Source: Fen-999 sp041480065 (GTDB lineage: Bacteria > Pseudomonadota > Gammaproteobacteria > Burkholderiales > Rhodocyclaceae). Taken from it: a DNA stretch of 64,000 bases. The DNA is taken from contig JBGOZF010000008.1 in the NCBI GenBank assembly GCA_041480065.1, positions 1 to 64,000 on the forward strand. The letters run 5' to 3'. A program made the position numbers and the translations under genes. Within the stretch, counting starts at the first letter, position 1. Each line of letters starts with the position of its first letter. The notes beneath the pieces are model-generated. The model saw nothing but the letters and a program-made list of their open reading frames with translations, ran no database searches and was not told the DNA's origin. This document shows, one piece after another, positions 8,687-16,772 of the stretch.

Positions 8687-9235
8687 CTACTTCTGCGCGG
8701 ACTGCTGCTTTTCCGCTTCCTCCAGCAGCCGCACCACTTCGGCGTGGTTCTGGTCGGCAGGAAACTTCTGCTGCCACTGCCGAGCATAATCAAGCGGCGT
8801 TACACCTATCCGATTCTTGATGTCTGGACGGGCTCCATGCCTTAGCAACAGCTTTACCCCGGCCACATTTCCACTTGAAACCGTCATGTGTAAGGCCGTC
8901 CATCCGGCTTTTGATTGCTCATCGACGGCATTTACGTCGACACCACGGGCGATAAACAACGAAAGCATCTCATCCGCGAATGCGGGGTTTTTGGAGGAGA
9001 CAGGAAAGGCCGCAGCGCCTTCGCGATTCAGCTCCGCTACCTCGCCGGGACTAAAATCACGATGCAGGAGGACCTGTTTGCACGTCCAAGCTGCCAACGG
9101 CCACTCTACATCTGCGCAGCCCAACAAAAGCGTCGGCGAGAAGTTGGTCGTTTCGCGGACGAACTCACCGTAGAGCCCAACTGCAACGACAACAAGGACA
9201 CCCACGCCCCAGGCAACAACACGTTTTGGCTTCAT
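8687..9235 (-). CDS. Membrane-anchored ankyrin-repeat protein, copy 1
   Basis: 182 residues. An N-terminal hydrophobic helix (about 6-24, VVAWGVGVLVVVAVGLYG) acts as signal anchor. A mid-part with two Cys residues (GCADVEW, WTCKQVL) suggests a periplasmic domain. Two to three ankyrin repeats follow: ADEMLSLFIARGVDVNAVDE, TALHMTVSSGNVAGVKLLLRHGA, TPLDYARQ. It ends in a charged helix EEAEKQQSAQK. The gene lies nine bases after the hypothetical gene at 9245-9721, forming a two-gene unit that also exists near 22.5 kb. Periplasmic ankyrin proteins paired with small proteins are often immunity factors or toxin modulators. Here that is inference only. Confidence 0.75.
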   Translation of the reverse strand: MKPKRVVAWGVGVLVVVAVGLYGEFVRETTNFSPTLLLGCADVEWPLAAWTCKQVLLHRDFSPGEVAELNREGAAAFPVSSKNPAFADEMLSLFIARGVDVNAVDEQSKAGWTALHMTVSSGNVAGVKLLLRHGARPDIKNRIGVTPLDYARQWQQKFPADQNHAEVVRLLEEAEKQQSAQK

Positions 9236-9244
9236 GGCGTCGAA

Positions 9245-9721
9245 TCAGGTAGCAGACGAGGATTGTTTCATTAGGACTATGGTTGTGGAGCCGCGTCTAA
9301 ACGCCATCGCATTGGATATCAAGTCTTGCACAGCGCCTGAATTGTTATAGGCAATGCTGTTCCGCACCGAATCATAAATCCGTGGGTGTTCCAAGTCTTG
9401 CTGCGTTGCGTGGCGCCACCAATGACGAATGAAATTACGCGCCAGCCGCCTCGCCAAGTCTGCAATATTGCCGTTTGGATGCGTAATAGCGCGGGTAAGC
9501 GTATCCCAAAGGCCCGCTATGTACCCCACTGCGTAGGTGCCATCTATCGCCGCAATCAACATCGTCTGAGCAAAACGGCGGACGTCATTACCAATTGTCA
9601 ATCCGTCGAACTGAGAAGAAAGCAGCGGCCAGAAGAATTTCAGGATTCGACGCGTTTCGTCTTCATTGTAGATGAGATTGGCATCCGGAATATCCGGTAT
9701 GGTGATAATGATAGATCCCAC
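9245..9721 (-). CDS. Conserved hypothetical protein, partner of the ankyrin protein, copy 1
   Basis: 158 residues from a GTG start with AAAGGAAG upstream; the start is the same in the second copy. Conserved segments between copies are GSIIITIPDIPDANLIYNED, TRRILKFFWP, ARRLARNFIRHWW and RIYDSVR. There is no signal peptide and no clear membrane helix. Aromatic/His-rich stretches (FIRHWWRHATQ) could be functional, but I do not recognise the family. Translation is followed directly by the ankyrin gene. One possibility is a toxin or effector whose periplasmic partner is the ankyrin protein. Confidence 0.65.
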   Translation of the reverse strand: MGSIIITIPDIPDANLIYNEDETRRILKFFWPLLSSQFDGLTIGNDVRRFAQTMLIAAIDGTYAVGYIAGLWDTLTRAITHPNGNIADLARRLARNFIRHWWRHATQQDLEHPRIYDSVRNSIAYNNSGAVQDLISNAMAFRRGSTTIVLMKQSSSAT

Positions 9722-10323
9722 GTTCTTCCTTTCTGCTAGCGGTTTGGCTACATGACAAACAATTGTCCGAGGCCACCATCAGCCCGCACGAGGGGTCAAT
9801 ATCTCGAAAGTCCTATGGCCTGGCCCGACTCTACACCGGCGTGGCGGATGATCGCGCCGAGATCGGCCCGATCCGGCGCCGCGCTGCAGCGAAAAACGTA
9901 GCCGTAGCTGCGTTTTGAGTGAAGCACAAGCCGGGCGGGGCGAGATCATGCGAGGGCCGCGACAGCCCGCGCTCGAGAACCAGTTTGGATTCAGCCGCGA
10001 ATCCCATTGAAGTGTCTGTTCACGCCCATTACGGTCGCTTCAAGCGGGCGGCTGGCGAAATATCCGGGCAGACCGACCTGCACCAGGCGGCCAAGGCAAA
10101 ACCTCGTCCAGGCCAGGGCCATGGGTATGGGGTCAGGAAATCCCGACCCCGATTCTCCCCCATCCTTACCGGCAAATCCGCATGGGCCGATGGCGCGCCG
10201 AGCCAGGGAGTAGCACTCTGGCGGCACCATGAGGACACTCCCCAACCTGTCAGCGTTTGCGCTGAGCCGAAGCGCTTCGTTGCCCGCCCGGCAGCGCGCC
10301 GAAGTACGCGTGCGGGGGCCCAA
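9722..10323. other. Intergenic region before the second response regulator
   Basis: About 600 bases. An imperfect hairpin (AAAACGTAGC / GCTGCGTTTT) lies at 9893-9916. An open frame runs from 9919 into the regulator gene, but its first 135 codons have no recognisable protein character and the regulator family starts at the ATG at 10324. Nothing else can be supported. Confidence 0.55.
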
Positions 10324-10902
10324 ATGATCCGCCTGCTCATAGCCGACGACCATGCCATCTTCCGCGATGGCTTGAAGCAATTCTTCGCCGCGGTCGGCGA
10401 CATCCTGGTGATCGGCGAGGCAGCGGACGGCGCCGAAGTCCTCGAAGCCGTCGACCGGGGGGGCCTGGACCTGCTGCTGCTCGATCTGACCATGCTGCCA
10501 CCGAGCGGCGTGCAACTGATCCTGCGAATTCGCGCGCAGCAACCGACACTGCCGATCCTCGTCCTGTCGATGCACAACGAGCCCGCGATCGTGAAGCGGG
10601 CATTGAAATCCGGCGCCTCGGGCTACATCACCAAGGACAGCGATCTCGACCATCTGCTTGCCGCGATTCGGATGGTCGCGCACGGCGGCCGCTATATCGA
10701 CCCCATATTGGCGGAACAGACCGACTTCGAGATCGTCGACCAGGACCCCGTCTCGCTCCGGCAACGTCTCTCCAGGCGGGAACTCGAGATCATGCGCTTG
10801 CTCGAACAAGGCCTCGGCGTCGGTGAAATTGCCGAAACGCTCGCCATCACCAGCAGGACCGTCAATCTGTACAAGGCGCGTCTGGCGCGGTTGCTGAAAT
10901 GA
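10324..10902 (+). CDS. NarL-type response regulator with shortened HTH domain
   Basis: 192 residues beginning MIRLLIADDHAIFRDGLKQ. The receiver domain is intact (phosphoacceptor Asp in LLLDLTM, VLSMHNE, ITKDSD) and closely resembles the regulator at 7712. The GerE-type domain has scaffold and recognition helices (LSRRELEIMRLLEQG, SRTVNLYKARLARLLK). It stops there, about 20 residues earlier than the relative, so the fourth helix used for dimerisation is missing. The end overlaps the GGDEF-EAL gene (ATGA at 10899), implying coupled expression. It may regulate the neighbouring c-di-GMP enzyme by protein contact or bind DNA weakly. No kinase gene is adjacent. Confidence 0.88.
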   Translation: MIRLLIADDHAIFRDGLKQFFAAVGDILVIGEAADGAEVLEAVDRGGLDLLLLDLTMLPPSGVQLILRIRAQQPTLPILVLSMHNEPAIVKRALKSGASGYITKDSDLDHLLAAIRMVAHGGRYIDPILAEQTDFEIVDQDPVSLRQRLSRRELEIMRLLEQGLGVGEIAETLAITSRTVNLYKARLARLLK

Positions 10903-13307
10903 ATTCCAACGCCATCCTGGCCAGGCAAGCCGAACTCACCTATCGCCAGTTCCCGCTGCTGGCGGCAGTGAGCATGGCGACGGCGATGCTCTTCGCCGCT
11001 GTCATGGCGAACGGGGTCGGCCGCAATGCCGCTGCGCTCTGGTTCGGCCTGGCCACGGTGGTGATGGCGCTGCGCGTCGTCTTCTACATGCAGTTCAGGG
11101 CCATGTCGGCGCATGAGGCCCAGGCCCCACGCTGGCGCCGACACCTGTTCATCGGTGCGGCGACCAGCGGTCTGGTCTGGGGCGCGGCAGCCTTGTTCTA
11201 TCTGGCGACGAGCAATCTCAACGAGCGGGTCTTCGTCATCGTCGTGGCGCTAACCATAGTCTCGACCGGCGCGAACTGGCACGCCGCCTTTCCGCGTGCC
11301 AGCGCCATCTATGTGCTGACGGCGGTGACGCCGTTCACACTGGCGATGCTCGCCGAGTCGGGCCAGAGCCACGTGTCGCTGGGGGTGGCATCGATCATGC
11401 TGATGGCGATCCTGATCGCCATCGCCCGTCGCTCGGGCAACCTCATCCTGGACTGGTGCGAGCAGGCGGCACGCAACCACGATCTGGCGCACAGCCTGGA
11501 AGCGGCTTACGCGCATCTGGTCAACGAGATCCAGCGACGGCAGCAGGCGGACGAGCACCGCGACGAATACAGCCGCAAGCTGGAGGAGGCCCAGGAACTG
11601 GCGCATATCGGTCACTGGGAATGGGATTACGCGGCCCGGCAGGCCGCCGTCTCCCGCGAAGCCTTGCGGCTCTTCGGCAAGCCCGAGCACTGGAATCCCT
11701 CGCTCGAGGAGATTGCCGATCTCATCGTGGACGGCGGCAGCGCCGGTTTCATGGAGCGGGTTGGGCAGGCCTGCGCCGAGCAAGTGGACGAGTTTAGCGT
11801 CGAGCACCGCGTTGGCGATGGCGCCGACGCCCGCGATGTGCATAGCCGCGTACGCATCGAGTACGGCGGGGACGGCACGGTGTTGCGCCTCGTGGCGGCG
11901 ATGCAGGACGTGACCGAGCTGCACAAGTACGAGCAAAGACTGCATTCGCTCGCCTTCTTCGACACCCTGACCGGCCTGCCGAACCGCGCCCTGTTCAACG
12001 ACCGCATGCGCCAGGGCATCGCCGACGCGGCCTGGCACAAGGGCTTGCTGGGCATGATGATGCTCGACCTGGACCGCTTCAAGGCCGTCAACGACACGCT
12101 CGGTCACGGCAGCGGCGACCGACTGCTGTGTGAGGCCGCGCGCCGCCTGAGCAACTGCATGCGCAGCTACGATACGGTGGCACGGCTGGGCGGCGACGAA
12201 TTCGCCATCCTGCTGCCGGAAATCCGCCATGGTGCCGACCTCGCCAACATCGCGCGCAAGATCATCAATGCCTTTGCCGACCCGTTCCATCTCGACGGCA
12301 AGGACCTCTTCGTCACTTGCAGCATCGGCATCGCGCTTTTCCCGACTGATGGGCTCGAAGCGACGGAACTGCTGCGCTACTCGGACCTGGCGATGTATCA
12401 CGCCAAGGGCAAGGGGCGGAACAACTTCCAGTTCTATTCCGCGGAACTGACGGCGCGCTCGGCCGAGCGGCTGGCGCTCGACGTGCAGCTGCGCCAGGCC
12501 GAGCGGAATGGCGAGTTCGAACTCTACTACCAGCCGCAGATCGACCTCGGCTCCGGCCGTCTGATCGGTGCCGAGGCGCTGCTGCGCTGGCACCACCCCG
12601 ACATCGGCCTGGTAACGCCGGACAAGTTCATCGGCATCGCCGAGGACACCGGGGTGATCGTGAGTATCGGCGAATGGGTGCTGCGATCGGCCTGCCACAC
12701 GGCACGCCGCTGGAACGAAGGCAGGCCGCATGGCGTCATCAAGGTGGCGGTAAACCTTTCGCCGCGGCAGTTCCGCATGAACGATCTGGTCGGGACGATC
12801 CGCGGCTTGCTGGCGGAAACGGGTTGCCGGGCCGAGTGGCTGGAGTGCGAAATCACCGAGAGCCTGCTGCTCGACGATTGCGACGAAGTCCGCGCCATGC
12901 TGTTCGAGATGAATGCGATGGGCCTTACTCTGGCCATCGATGATTTCGGCACCGGTTACTCCTCGCTCGGATACCTCAACCGCTACCCGGTCCAGTTGAT
13001 CAAGATCGACCGCTCCTTCGTGCGCGACATGATGGTCGCCCCGAAGTCGGCTGAACTGGTAAAGGCGATCATTGCCATGGCGCACAGCCTGCGCCTGGAA
13101 ACGGTGGCCGAGGGAGTGGAGACCAAAGACCAGCAGGAATTTCTGGTGACCTGCGGCTGCCGCACCGCCCAGGGCTGGCTGTACGGCAAGGCCATGCCGC
13201 AAGCGCAGTTCGAGGCGCTGCTGCAGACGGTCGATCATCCGGAGAGCGGGATGCCGATGCTTCGGCTGATGGACATCGGGACATGTCCCGACGGCGTGGG
13301 CTCGTAA
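10899..13307 (+). CDS. Membrane GGDEF-EAL c-di-GMP turnover protein with PAS
   Basis: 802 residues. Five or six transmembrane helices occupy about 20-190, forming a membrane sensor region. A coiled coil leads to a PAS domain (about 235-345). The GGDEF domain has an intact signature (RLGGDEFAILLPE, near 430) and an inhibitory site RSYD exactly five residues before it. The EAL domain has AEALLRWHHP near 557 plus NLSPRQF, ITESLLL, IDDFGTGYSS and VAEGVET, so phosphodiesterase residues also look complete. It can potentially make and degrade c-di-GMP in response to a membrane or PAS signal. Its start codon overlaps the stop of the response regulator at 10324. Confidence 0.95.
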   Translation: MNSNAILARQAELTYRQFPLLAAVSMATAMLFAAVMANGVGRNAAALWFGLATVVMALRVVFYMQFRAMSAHEAQAPRWRRHLFIGAATSGLVWGAAALFYLATSNLNERVFVIVVALTIVSTGANWHAAFPRASAIYVLTAVTPFTLAMLAESGQSHVSLGVASIMLMAILIAIARRSGNLILDWCEQAARNHDLAHSLEAAYAHLVNEIQRRQQADEHRDEYSRKLEEAQELAHIGHWEWDYAARQAAVSREALRLFGKPEHWNPSLEEIADLIVDGGSAGFMERVGQACAEQVDEFSVEHRVGDGADARDVHSRVRIEYGGDGTVLRLVAAMQDVTELHKYEQRLHSLAFFDTLTGLPNRALFNDRMRQGIADAAWHKGLLGMMMLDLDRFKAVNDTLGHGSGDRLLCEAARRLSNCMRSYDTVARLGGDEFAILLPEIRHGADLANIARKIINAFADPFHLDGKDLFVTCSIGIALFPTDGLEATELLRYSDLAMYHAKGKGRNNFQFYSAELTARSAERLALDVQLRQAERNGEFELYYQPQIDLGSGRLIGAEALLRWHHPDIGLVTPDKFIGIAEDTGVIVSIGEWVLRSACHTARRWNEGRPHGVIKVAVNLSPRQFRMNDLVGTIRGLLAETGCRAEWLECEITESLLLDDCDEVRAMLFEMNAMGLTLAIDDFGTGYSSLGYLNRYPVQLIKIDRSFVRDMMVAPKSAELVKAIIAMAHSLRLETVAEGVETKDQQEFLVTCGCRTAQGWLYGKAMPQAQFEALLQTVDHPESGMPMLRLMDIGTCPDGVGS

Positions 13308-13362
13308 TGTCGGCGGCAGATAGAACTGGCCGGTCGCCCACAAGAATGACCAGAGGAGAATC

Positions 13363-13521
13363 ATGAAACTCAACCTGCCGGGCACCGGCGTCGAGCGCAC
13401 ACTCGATCCGGCCAAGCCCATCGTCGCCGAGGTCGGCGCATCCGCCTCCGGCCTGCGCCGAACGGCCGACGAACTGCGCACCTTGCTCAAGCACCTGGAG
13501 GGTGCACTGTGTTCGGCCTAG
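13363..13521 (+). pseudogene. Remnant of an Aer-like chemoreceptor (two ends joined)
   Basis: A 52-codon frame with a strong ribosome binding site (GAGGAGA) before the ATG. The first 20 residues (MKLNLPGTGVERTLDPAKPI) match the usual N terminus of PAS-type Aer chemoreceptors. The rest (ASASGLRRTADELRTLLKHL) resembles the C-terminal tail of the same proteins. The PAS, membrane and signalling domains between them are missing, as expected from a large in-frame deletion. The short product might still be translated. Assignment is by pattern recognition of both ends and is moderate. Confidence 0.55.
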
Positions 13522-13547
13522 TCGCCGTTGGCCTGCCGGCCGGGAGT

Positions 13548-13568
13548 GCTATTCGGAAATCGAATAGC
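13548..13568. promoter_or_regulatory. Perfect dyad with T-N11-A, candidate LysR-type operator
   Basis: GCTATTCG, five bases, then CGAATAGC. It contains the T-N11-A spacing of LysR-type operators and lies 86 bases before the lig operon. No LysR gene is in the window, so the regulator would be encoded elsewhere. Confidence 0.5.
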
Positions 13569-13590
13569 GCCGGGCGTCATTCAATTTCCC

Positions 13591-13609
13591 AGCATCCCGC
13601 CCGGATGCT
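13591..13609. promoter_or_regulatory. Second dyad upstream of the lig operon
   Basis: AGCATCC, five bases, GGATGCT: a perfect 7-bp inverted repeat 45 bases before the start codon at 13654. It could be a second operator or a hairpin in the 5' leader. Confidence 0.35.
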
Positions 13610-13653
13610 AGATTTCAAGCGCTAGAACAGAAGGGGTCAGGAGTCCCCTCGCC

Positions 13654-14964
13654 ATGCCACTATTCATCAACAAAGACTTCCACCTCGCATTCATCGGCTT
13701 CGGCGAAGCGGCGGCGGCTTTCGTCAAGGGCTGGGCGGATGCGTGCCCGGCGCGCCTGACGGCCTACGATATCAAGACCGACAGTGCCGACAGCGCCACG
13801 CGCGAAGGCAAATGGGCAGACTGCCGACGCTGGAACGTGGCCGGCTGCAATACGCCGGGCGAAGCGCTGGCAGGGGCGAACCTGGTGTTCTCTGTGGTCA
13901 CCGCGGATCAGGCGCAGGTGGCGGCCCGGCAGGCTGCCGCGGCCATCAAGCCCGGCACCCTCTACTTCGACTGCAACTCCTGCGCGCCGGGCACCAAGCG
14001 GCACTCGGCCGAATTGATCGAGGCCGCCGGCGGCCGCTATGTCGATGTCGCAGTCATGGCGCCGGTGCACCCGACGCTGCACAGGACGCCGCTGCTGGTC
14101 AGCGGCGCGCACACCACGGTGGCGCTGGAGGTGCTCGGCCAGTTGGGCATGAATGCCGAGCCGGCAGTCGGCGATGTCGGTGCCGCCTCGTCGATCAAGC
14201 TGATCCGCAGCGTCATGGTCAAGGGCCTGGAGGCGCTGGTGGCCGAGTGCCTGCTGGCCGGCCGCAAGGCCGGTGTCGACGAAGTGGTGCTCGATTCGCT
14301 CGATGTGACCTTCCCCGGCTTCGACTGGAAGCAGCGCGCCGCTTACATGCTGGAGCGGATGATGGTCCACGGCGTGCGGCGCGCCGCCGAGATGCGCGAA
14401 GCGGAGCTGACCGTCGACGAACTTGGTCTCTCAAGCGACATGACCCGCGCCACCGCCGATTGGCAGCAGCGCATCGGCGACCTGCATCTGGAAGCGCCGC
14501 CGGCCGATTACCGGACCCGTGCCGACGCGGTGCTGCGGGCCCTGGCCAAGCCCGGGAAAGTCGAACCGGCAACGGATCGCCGCGACTACCGCGATATTCC
14601 GGGCACCTACGTCTTCGATGCCGAACACTCGCGCCTGGGCTACCACCTCAACATGTTCTGCATGTCGCTCAACCACAAAGACAACCGCGCTGCTTTCCGC
14701 GCCGACGAGGCCGTCTACCTCGACCGCTACCCGATGACGCTGGAGCAGAAGGCGGCGATCCTCAAGCGCGAGTGGAACGAGATGCTGCGCCTGGGCGGCA
14801 ACGTCTATTACACCGCCAAGCTCGCGGCCACCGACGGCATCACCTTCCAGGACCTGGCCGCCACCATGACCGGCGTCAGCCGCAACCAATACCGCAAGAT
14901 GATGCTGGACGGCGGCCGCCCGATCGAGGGCAACCGCAGCAAGTCGGAGTGGCAGCATGTCTAA
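13654..14964 (+). CDS. Fusion: NAD(P)-binding dehydrogenase (DUF1932 type) + protocatechuate 4,5-dioxygenase alpha subunit (LigA)
   Basis: 436 residues. Residues 1 to about 300 form a 6-phosphogluconate-dehydrogenase-like oxidoreductase: Rossmann start LAFIGFGEAAAAF, FDCNSCAPGTKR, YVDVAVMAPVHP, and the C-terminal DUF1932-like helical part with SSIKLIRSVMVKGLEALV. Residues about 309-436 are a complete LigA: YRDIPGTYVFDAEHSRLGYH, DRYPMTLEQKAAIL and GGNVYYTAKLAATDGITFQD. LigA normally is a separate subunit of 120-140 residues that caps the active site of LigB. The gene overlaps ligB by eight bases. The dehydrogenase substrate is unknown; it may act on the ring-cleavage product or on a compound feeding the dioxygenase. 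No frameshift is involved, since the frame is continuous across the junction. Confidence 0.88.
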   Translation: MPLFINKDFHLAFIGFGEAAAAFVKGWADACPARLTAYDIKTDSADSATREGKWADCRRWNVAGCNTPGEALAGANLVFSVVTADQAQVAARQAAAAIKPGTLYFDCNSCAPGTKRHSAELIEAAGGRYVDVAVMAPVHPTLHRTPLLVSGAHTTVALEVLGQLGMNAEPAVGDVGAASSIKLIRSVMVKGLEALVAECLLAGRKAGVDEVVLDSLDVTFPGFDWKQRAAYMLERMMVHGVRRAAEMREAELTVDELGLSSDMTRATADWQQRIGDLHLEAPPADYRTRADAVLRALAKPGKVEPATDRRDYRDIPGTYVFDAEHSRLGYHLNMFCMSLNHKDNRAAFRADEAVYLDRYPMTLEQKAAILKREWNEMLRLGGNVYYTAKLAATDGITFQDLAATMTGVSRNQYRKMMLDGGRPIEGNRSKSEWQHV

Positions 14965-15799
14965 GATCGTTGCCGGAGTCGCGACCTCCCACGTGCCGGC
15001 CATCGGCGTCGCCATCGACGAGGGCAGGACCGCGGAGCCCTATTGGCAGCCGCTGTTCCAGGGCTTCGAGAAATCGAAGCAGTGGATGGCGGCGCTCAAA
15101 CCGGATGTCGCCATCGTGGTCTTCAACGACCACGCCAACGCCTTTTCGCTGGAAGTGATCCCGACGTTCGCGCTGGGTTGCGCCGCCGAGTATGCGCCTG
15201 CCGACGAGGGCTGGGGCCGGCGCCGGGTGCCGGTGGTCCAGGGCCATCCCGAGCTTGCCTGGCACATGGCACAGTCGCTGGTGCTGGACGAGTTCGACAT
15301 CACCATCGTCAATCGCATGGAAGTCGACCACGGCCTTACCGTGCCGCTGTCGCTGCTGTTCGGCCAACCGGAACAATGGCCCTGCCCGGTGATCCCGCTT
15401 TGCGTGAATGTCGTCCAGTACCCGCCGCCCACCGGCAACCGCTGCTTCAATCTCGGCCGGGCGATCCGCAAGGCCGTCGCCTCCTTCGACCGCGACCTGC
15501 GCGTGGTCGTCTTCGGCACCGGCGGCATGTCGCACCAGCTCCAGGCTCAGCGCGCCGGGCTGATCAACCCTGAGTTCGACCGGCGCTTCATGGACGTCCT
15601 GGTCGCCGACCCGCGAACCGCGGCGGCGATTCCCCATGTCGAATACCTGCGCGAGGCCGGCTCGGAGGGCATCGAACTGGTGATGTGGCTGGTCATGCGC
15701 GGCGCGCTCGACGACGCCGTCACCGAATTCCATCGCCACTACCACGTGCCGGCCTCCAACACGGCGGTCGGCCACCTGATTCTCGAAAACACGATCTGA
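14957..15799 (+). CDS. ligB: Protocatechuate 4,5-dioxygenase beta subunit
   Basis: 280 residues, class III extradiol ring-cleavage dioxygenase. It opens protocatechuate or a related catechol (gallate, methylgallate) between C4 and C5 using Fe(II). Visible metal and catalytic residues are His in ATSHVPAIG, FNDHANAF, Glu in NRMEVDHG, and His in GTGGMSHQLQ. Length and motifs fit LigB. It overlaps the fused LigA gene and precedes ligC, so the enzyme and the next step are co-expressed. The exact substrate among 4,5-cleaved catechols cannot be read from sequence. Confidence 0.93.
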   Translation: MSKIVAGVATSHVPAIGVAIDEGRTAEPYWQPLFQGFEKSKQWMAALKPDVAIVVFNDHANAFSLEVIPTFALGCAAEYAPADEGWGRRRVPVVQGHPELAWHMAQSLVLDEFDITIVNRMEVDHGLTVPLSLLFGQPEQWPCPVIPLCVNVVQYPPPTGNRCFNLGRAIRKAVASFDRDLRVVVFGTGGMSHQLQAQRAGLINPEFDRRFMDVLVADPRTAAAIPHVEYLREAGSEGIELVMWLVMRGALDDAVTEFHRHYHVPASNTAVGHLILENTI

Positions 15800-15816
15800 C
15801 AAACGGAGCACGAAAA

Positions 15817-16770
15817 ATGAAAATCTGCGTTGCCGGCGCCGCCGGCGCTTTCGGCATCAAGCACCTGGACGCCATTGCGGCCATTCCCGGCATCGAGGTC
15901 GTCTCCGTCGTCGGTCACGGCGTCGAGTCGATCAAGGGCCTGGCCGAGAAGCGCAACATTCCCCACTGGGCCACCGATCTGGCCGAGAGCCTGGCGCGCC
16001 CGGACGTCGAGGCCGTGATCCTGTCTACGCCGACGCAACTGCACGCCTCCCAGGCCATCCAGTGCCTCAAGGCCGGCAAGCACGTCATGGTCGAGATTCC
16101 GATGGCCGACAAGCTCGCCGACGCCGAGGAGCTGGTGCGCGTGCAGAAGGAGACCGGGCTCGTCGCCATGGCCGGCCATACCCGCCGCTTCAACCCCAGC
16201 CACCAGTGGCTCCACAACCGCATCAAGGCCGGCGAGCTGAAGGTGCAGCAGATGGACGTGCAGACCTATTTCTTCCGCCGCACCAACACCAACGCGCTGG
16301 GTAAGCCGCGCAGTTGGACCGACCACCTGCTCTGGCACCACGCCTGCCACACGGTGGACCTGTTCCAGTACCAGACCGGCGAAGTCGCCTCGCAAGTACG
16401 CGCCTTGCAGGGCCCGATCCATCCGGAACTCGGCATTGCCATGGACATGAGCATCGGCATGAAGGTGGCTTCGGGCGCGATCTGCACGCTGTCGCTGTCG
16501 TTCAACAACAACGGGCCGCTCGGCACCTTCTTCCGCTACATCTGCGACAACGGCACCTACATCGCGCGCTACGACGACCTGGTGGACGGCAACGAGAAGC
16601 CCGTGGATCTCACCGGCGTTGCGCTGTCGAAGAACGGCATCGAACTGCAGGACCGCGAGTTCTTCGCTGCGATCCAGGAAGGCCGCGAGCCGAACGCCAG
16701 CGTCGCCCAGTGCCTGCCGGCGATGCGCACACTCGACCGCATCGAGCGCAAGCTCAACACCGCGGACTGA
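15817..16770 (+). CDS. ligC: 4-carboxy-2-hydroxymuconate-6-semialdehyde dehydrogenase
   Basis: 317 residues, Gfo/Idh/MocA-type NAD(P) oxidoreductase. LigC oxidises the hemiacetal of the LigAB product to 2-pyrone-4,6-dicarboxylate. The Rossmann fold starts MKICVAGAAGAFGIKHLDA. Further motifs are VILSTPTQLHASQA, the GKHVMVEIP segment (Lys-x-Val-x-x-Glu-x-Pro hallmark of the family) and AGHTRRFNPSH. The ATG at 15817 has GGAG upstream; gap to ligB is 17 bases. Length is as usual for LigC. Confidence 0.9.
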   Translation: MKICVAGAAGAFGIKHLDAIAAIPGIEVVSVVGHGVESIKGLAEKRNIPHWATDLAESLARPDVEAVILSTPTQLHASQAIQCLKAGKHVMVEIPMADKLADAEELVRVQKETGLVAMAGHTRRFNPSHQWLHNRIKAGELKVQQMDVQTYFFRRTNTNALGKPRSWTDHLLWHHACHTVDLFQYQTGEVASQVRALQGPIHPELGIAMDMSIGMKVASGAICTLSLSFNNNGPLGTFFRYICDNGTYIARYDDLVDGNEKPVDLTGVALSKNGIELQDREFFAAIQEGREPNASVAQCLPAMRTLDRIERKLNTAD

Positions 16771-16772
16771 AC

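Larger units (their letters stand above)
8556..9721. repeat. Segmental repeat, copy 1 (ankyrin module)
   Basis: The block from TAGGGAATGAGG at 8556 to the GTG start at 9721 recurs at 22409-23576 in the same orientation. Both the non-coding 3' flank and the two genes are conserved. Coding parts have diverged (ankyrin proteins identical in their final residues EEAEKQQSAQK but clearly different in the middle), so the duplication is old. Confidence 0.9.

Noticed and set aside
9919..10323. N-terminal extension of the response regulator
   Set aside because: 135 codons with no family support; the receiver domain begins at the ATG at 10324.
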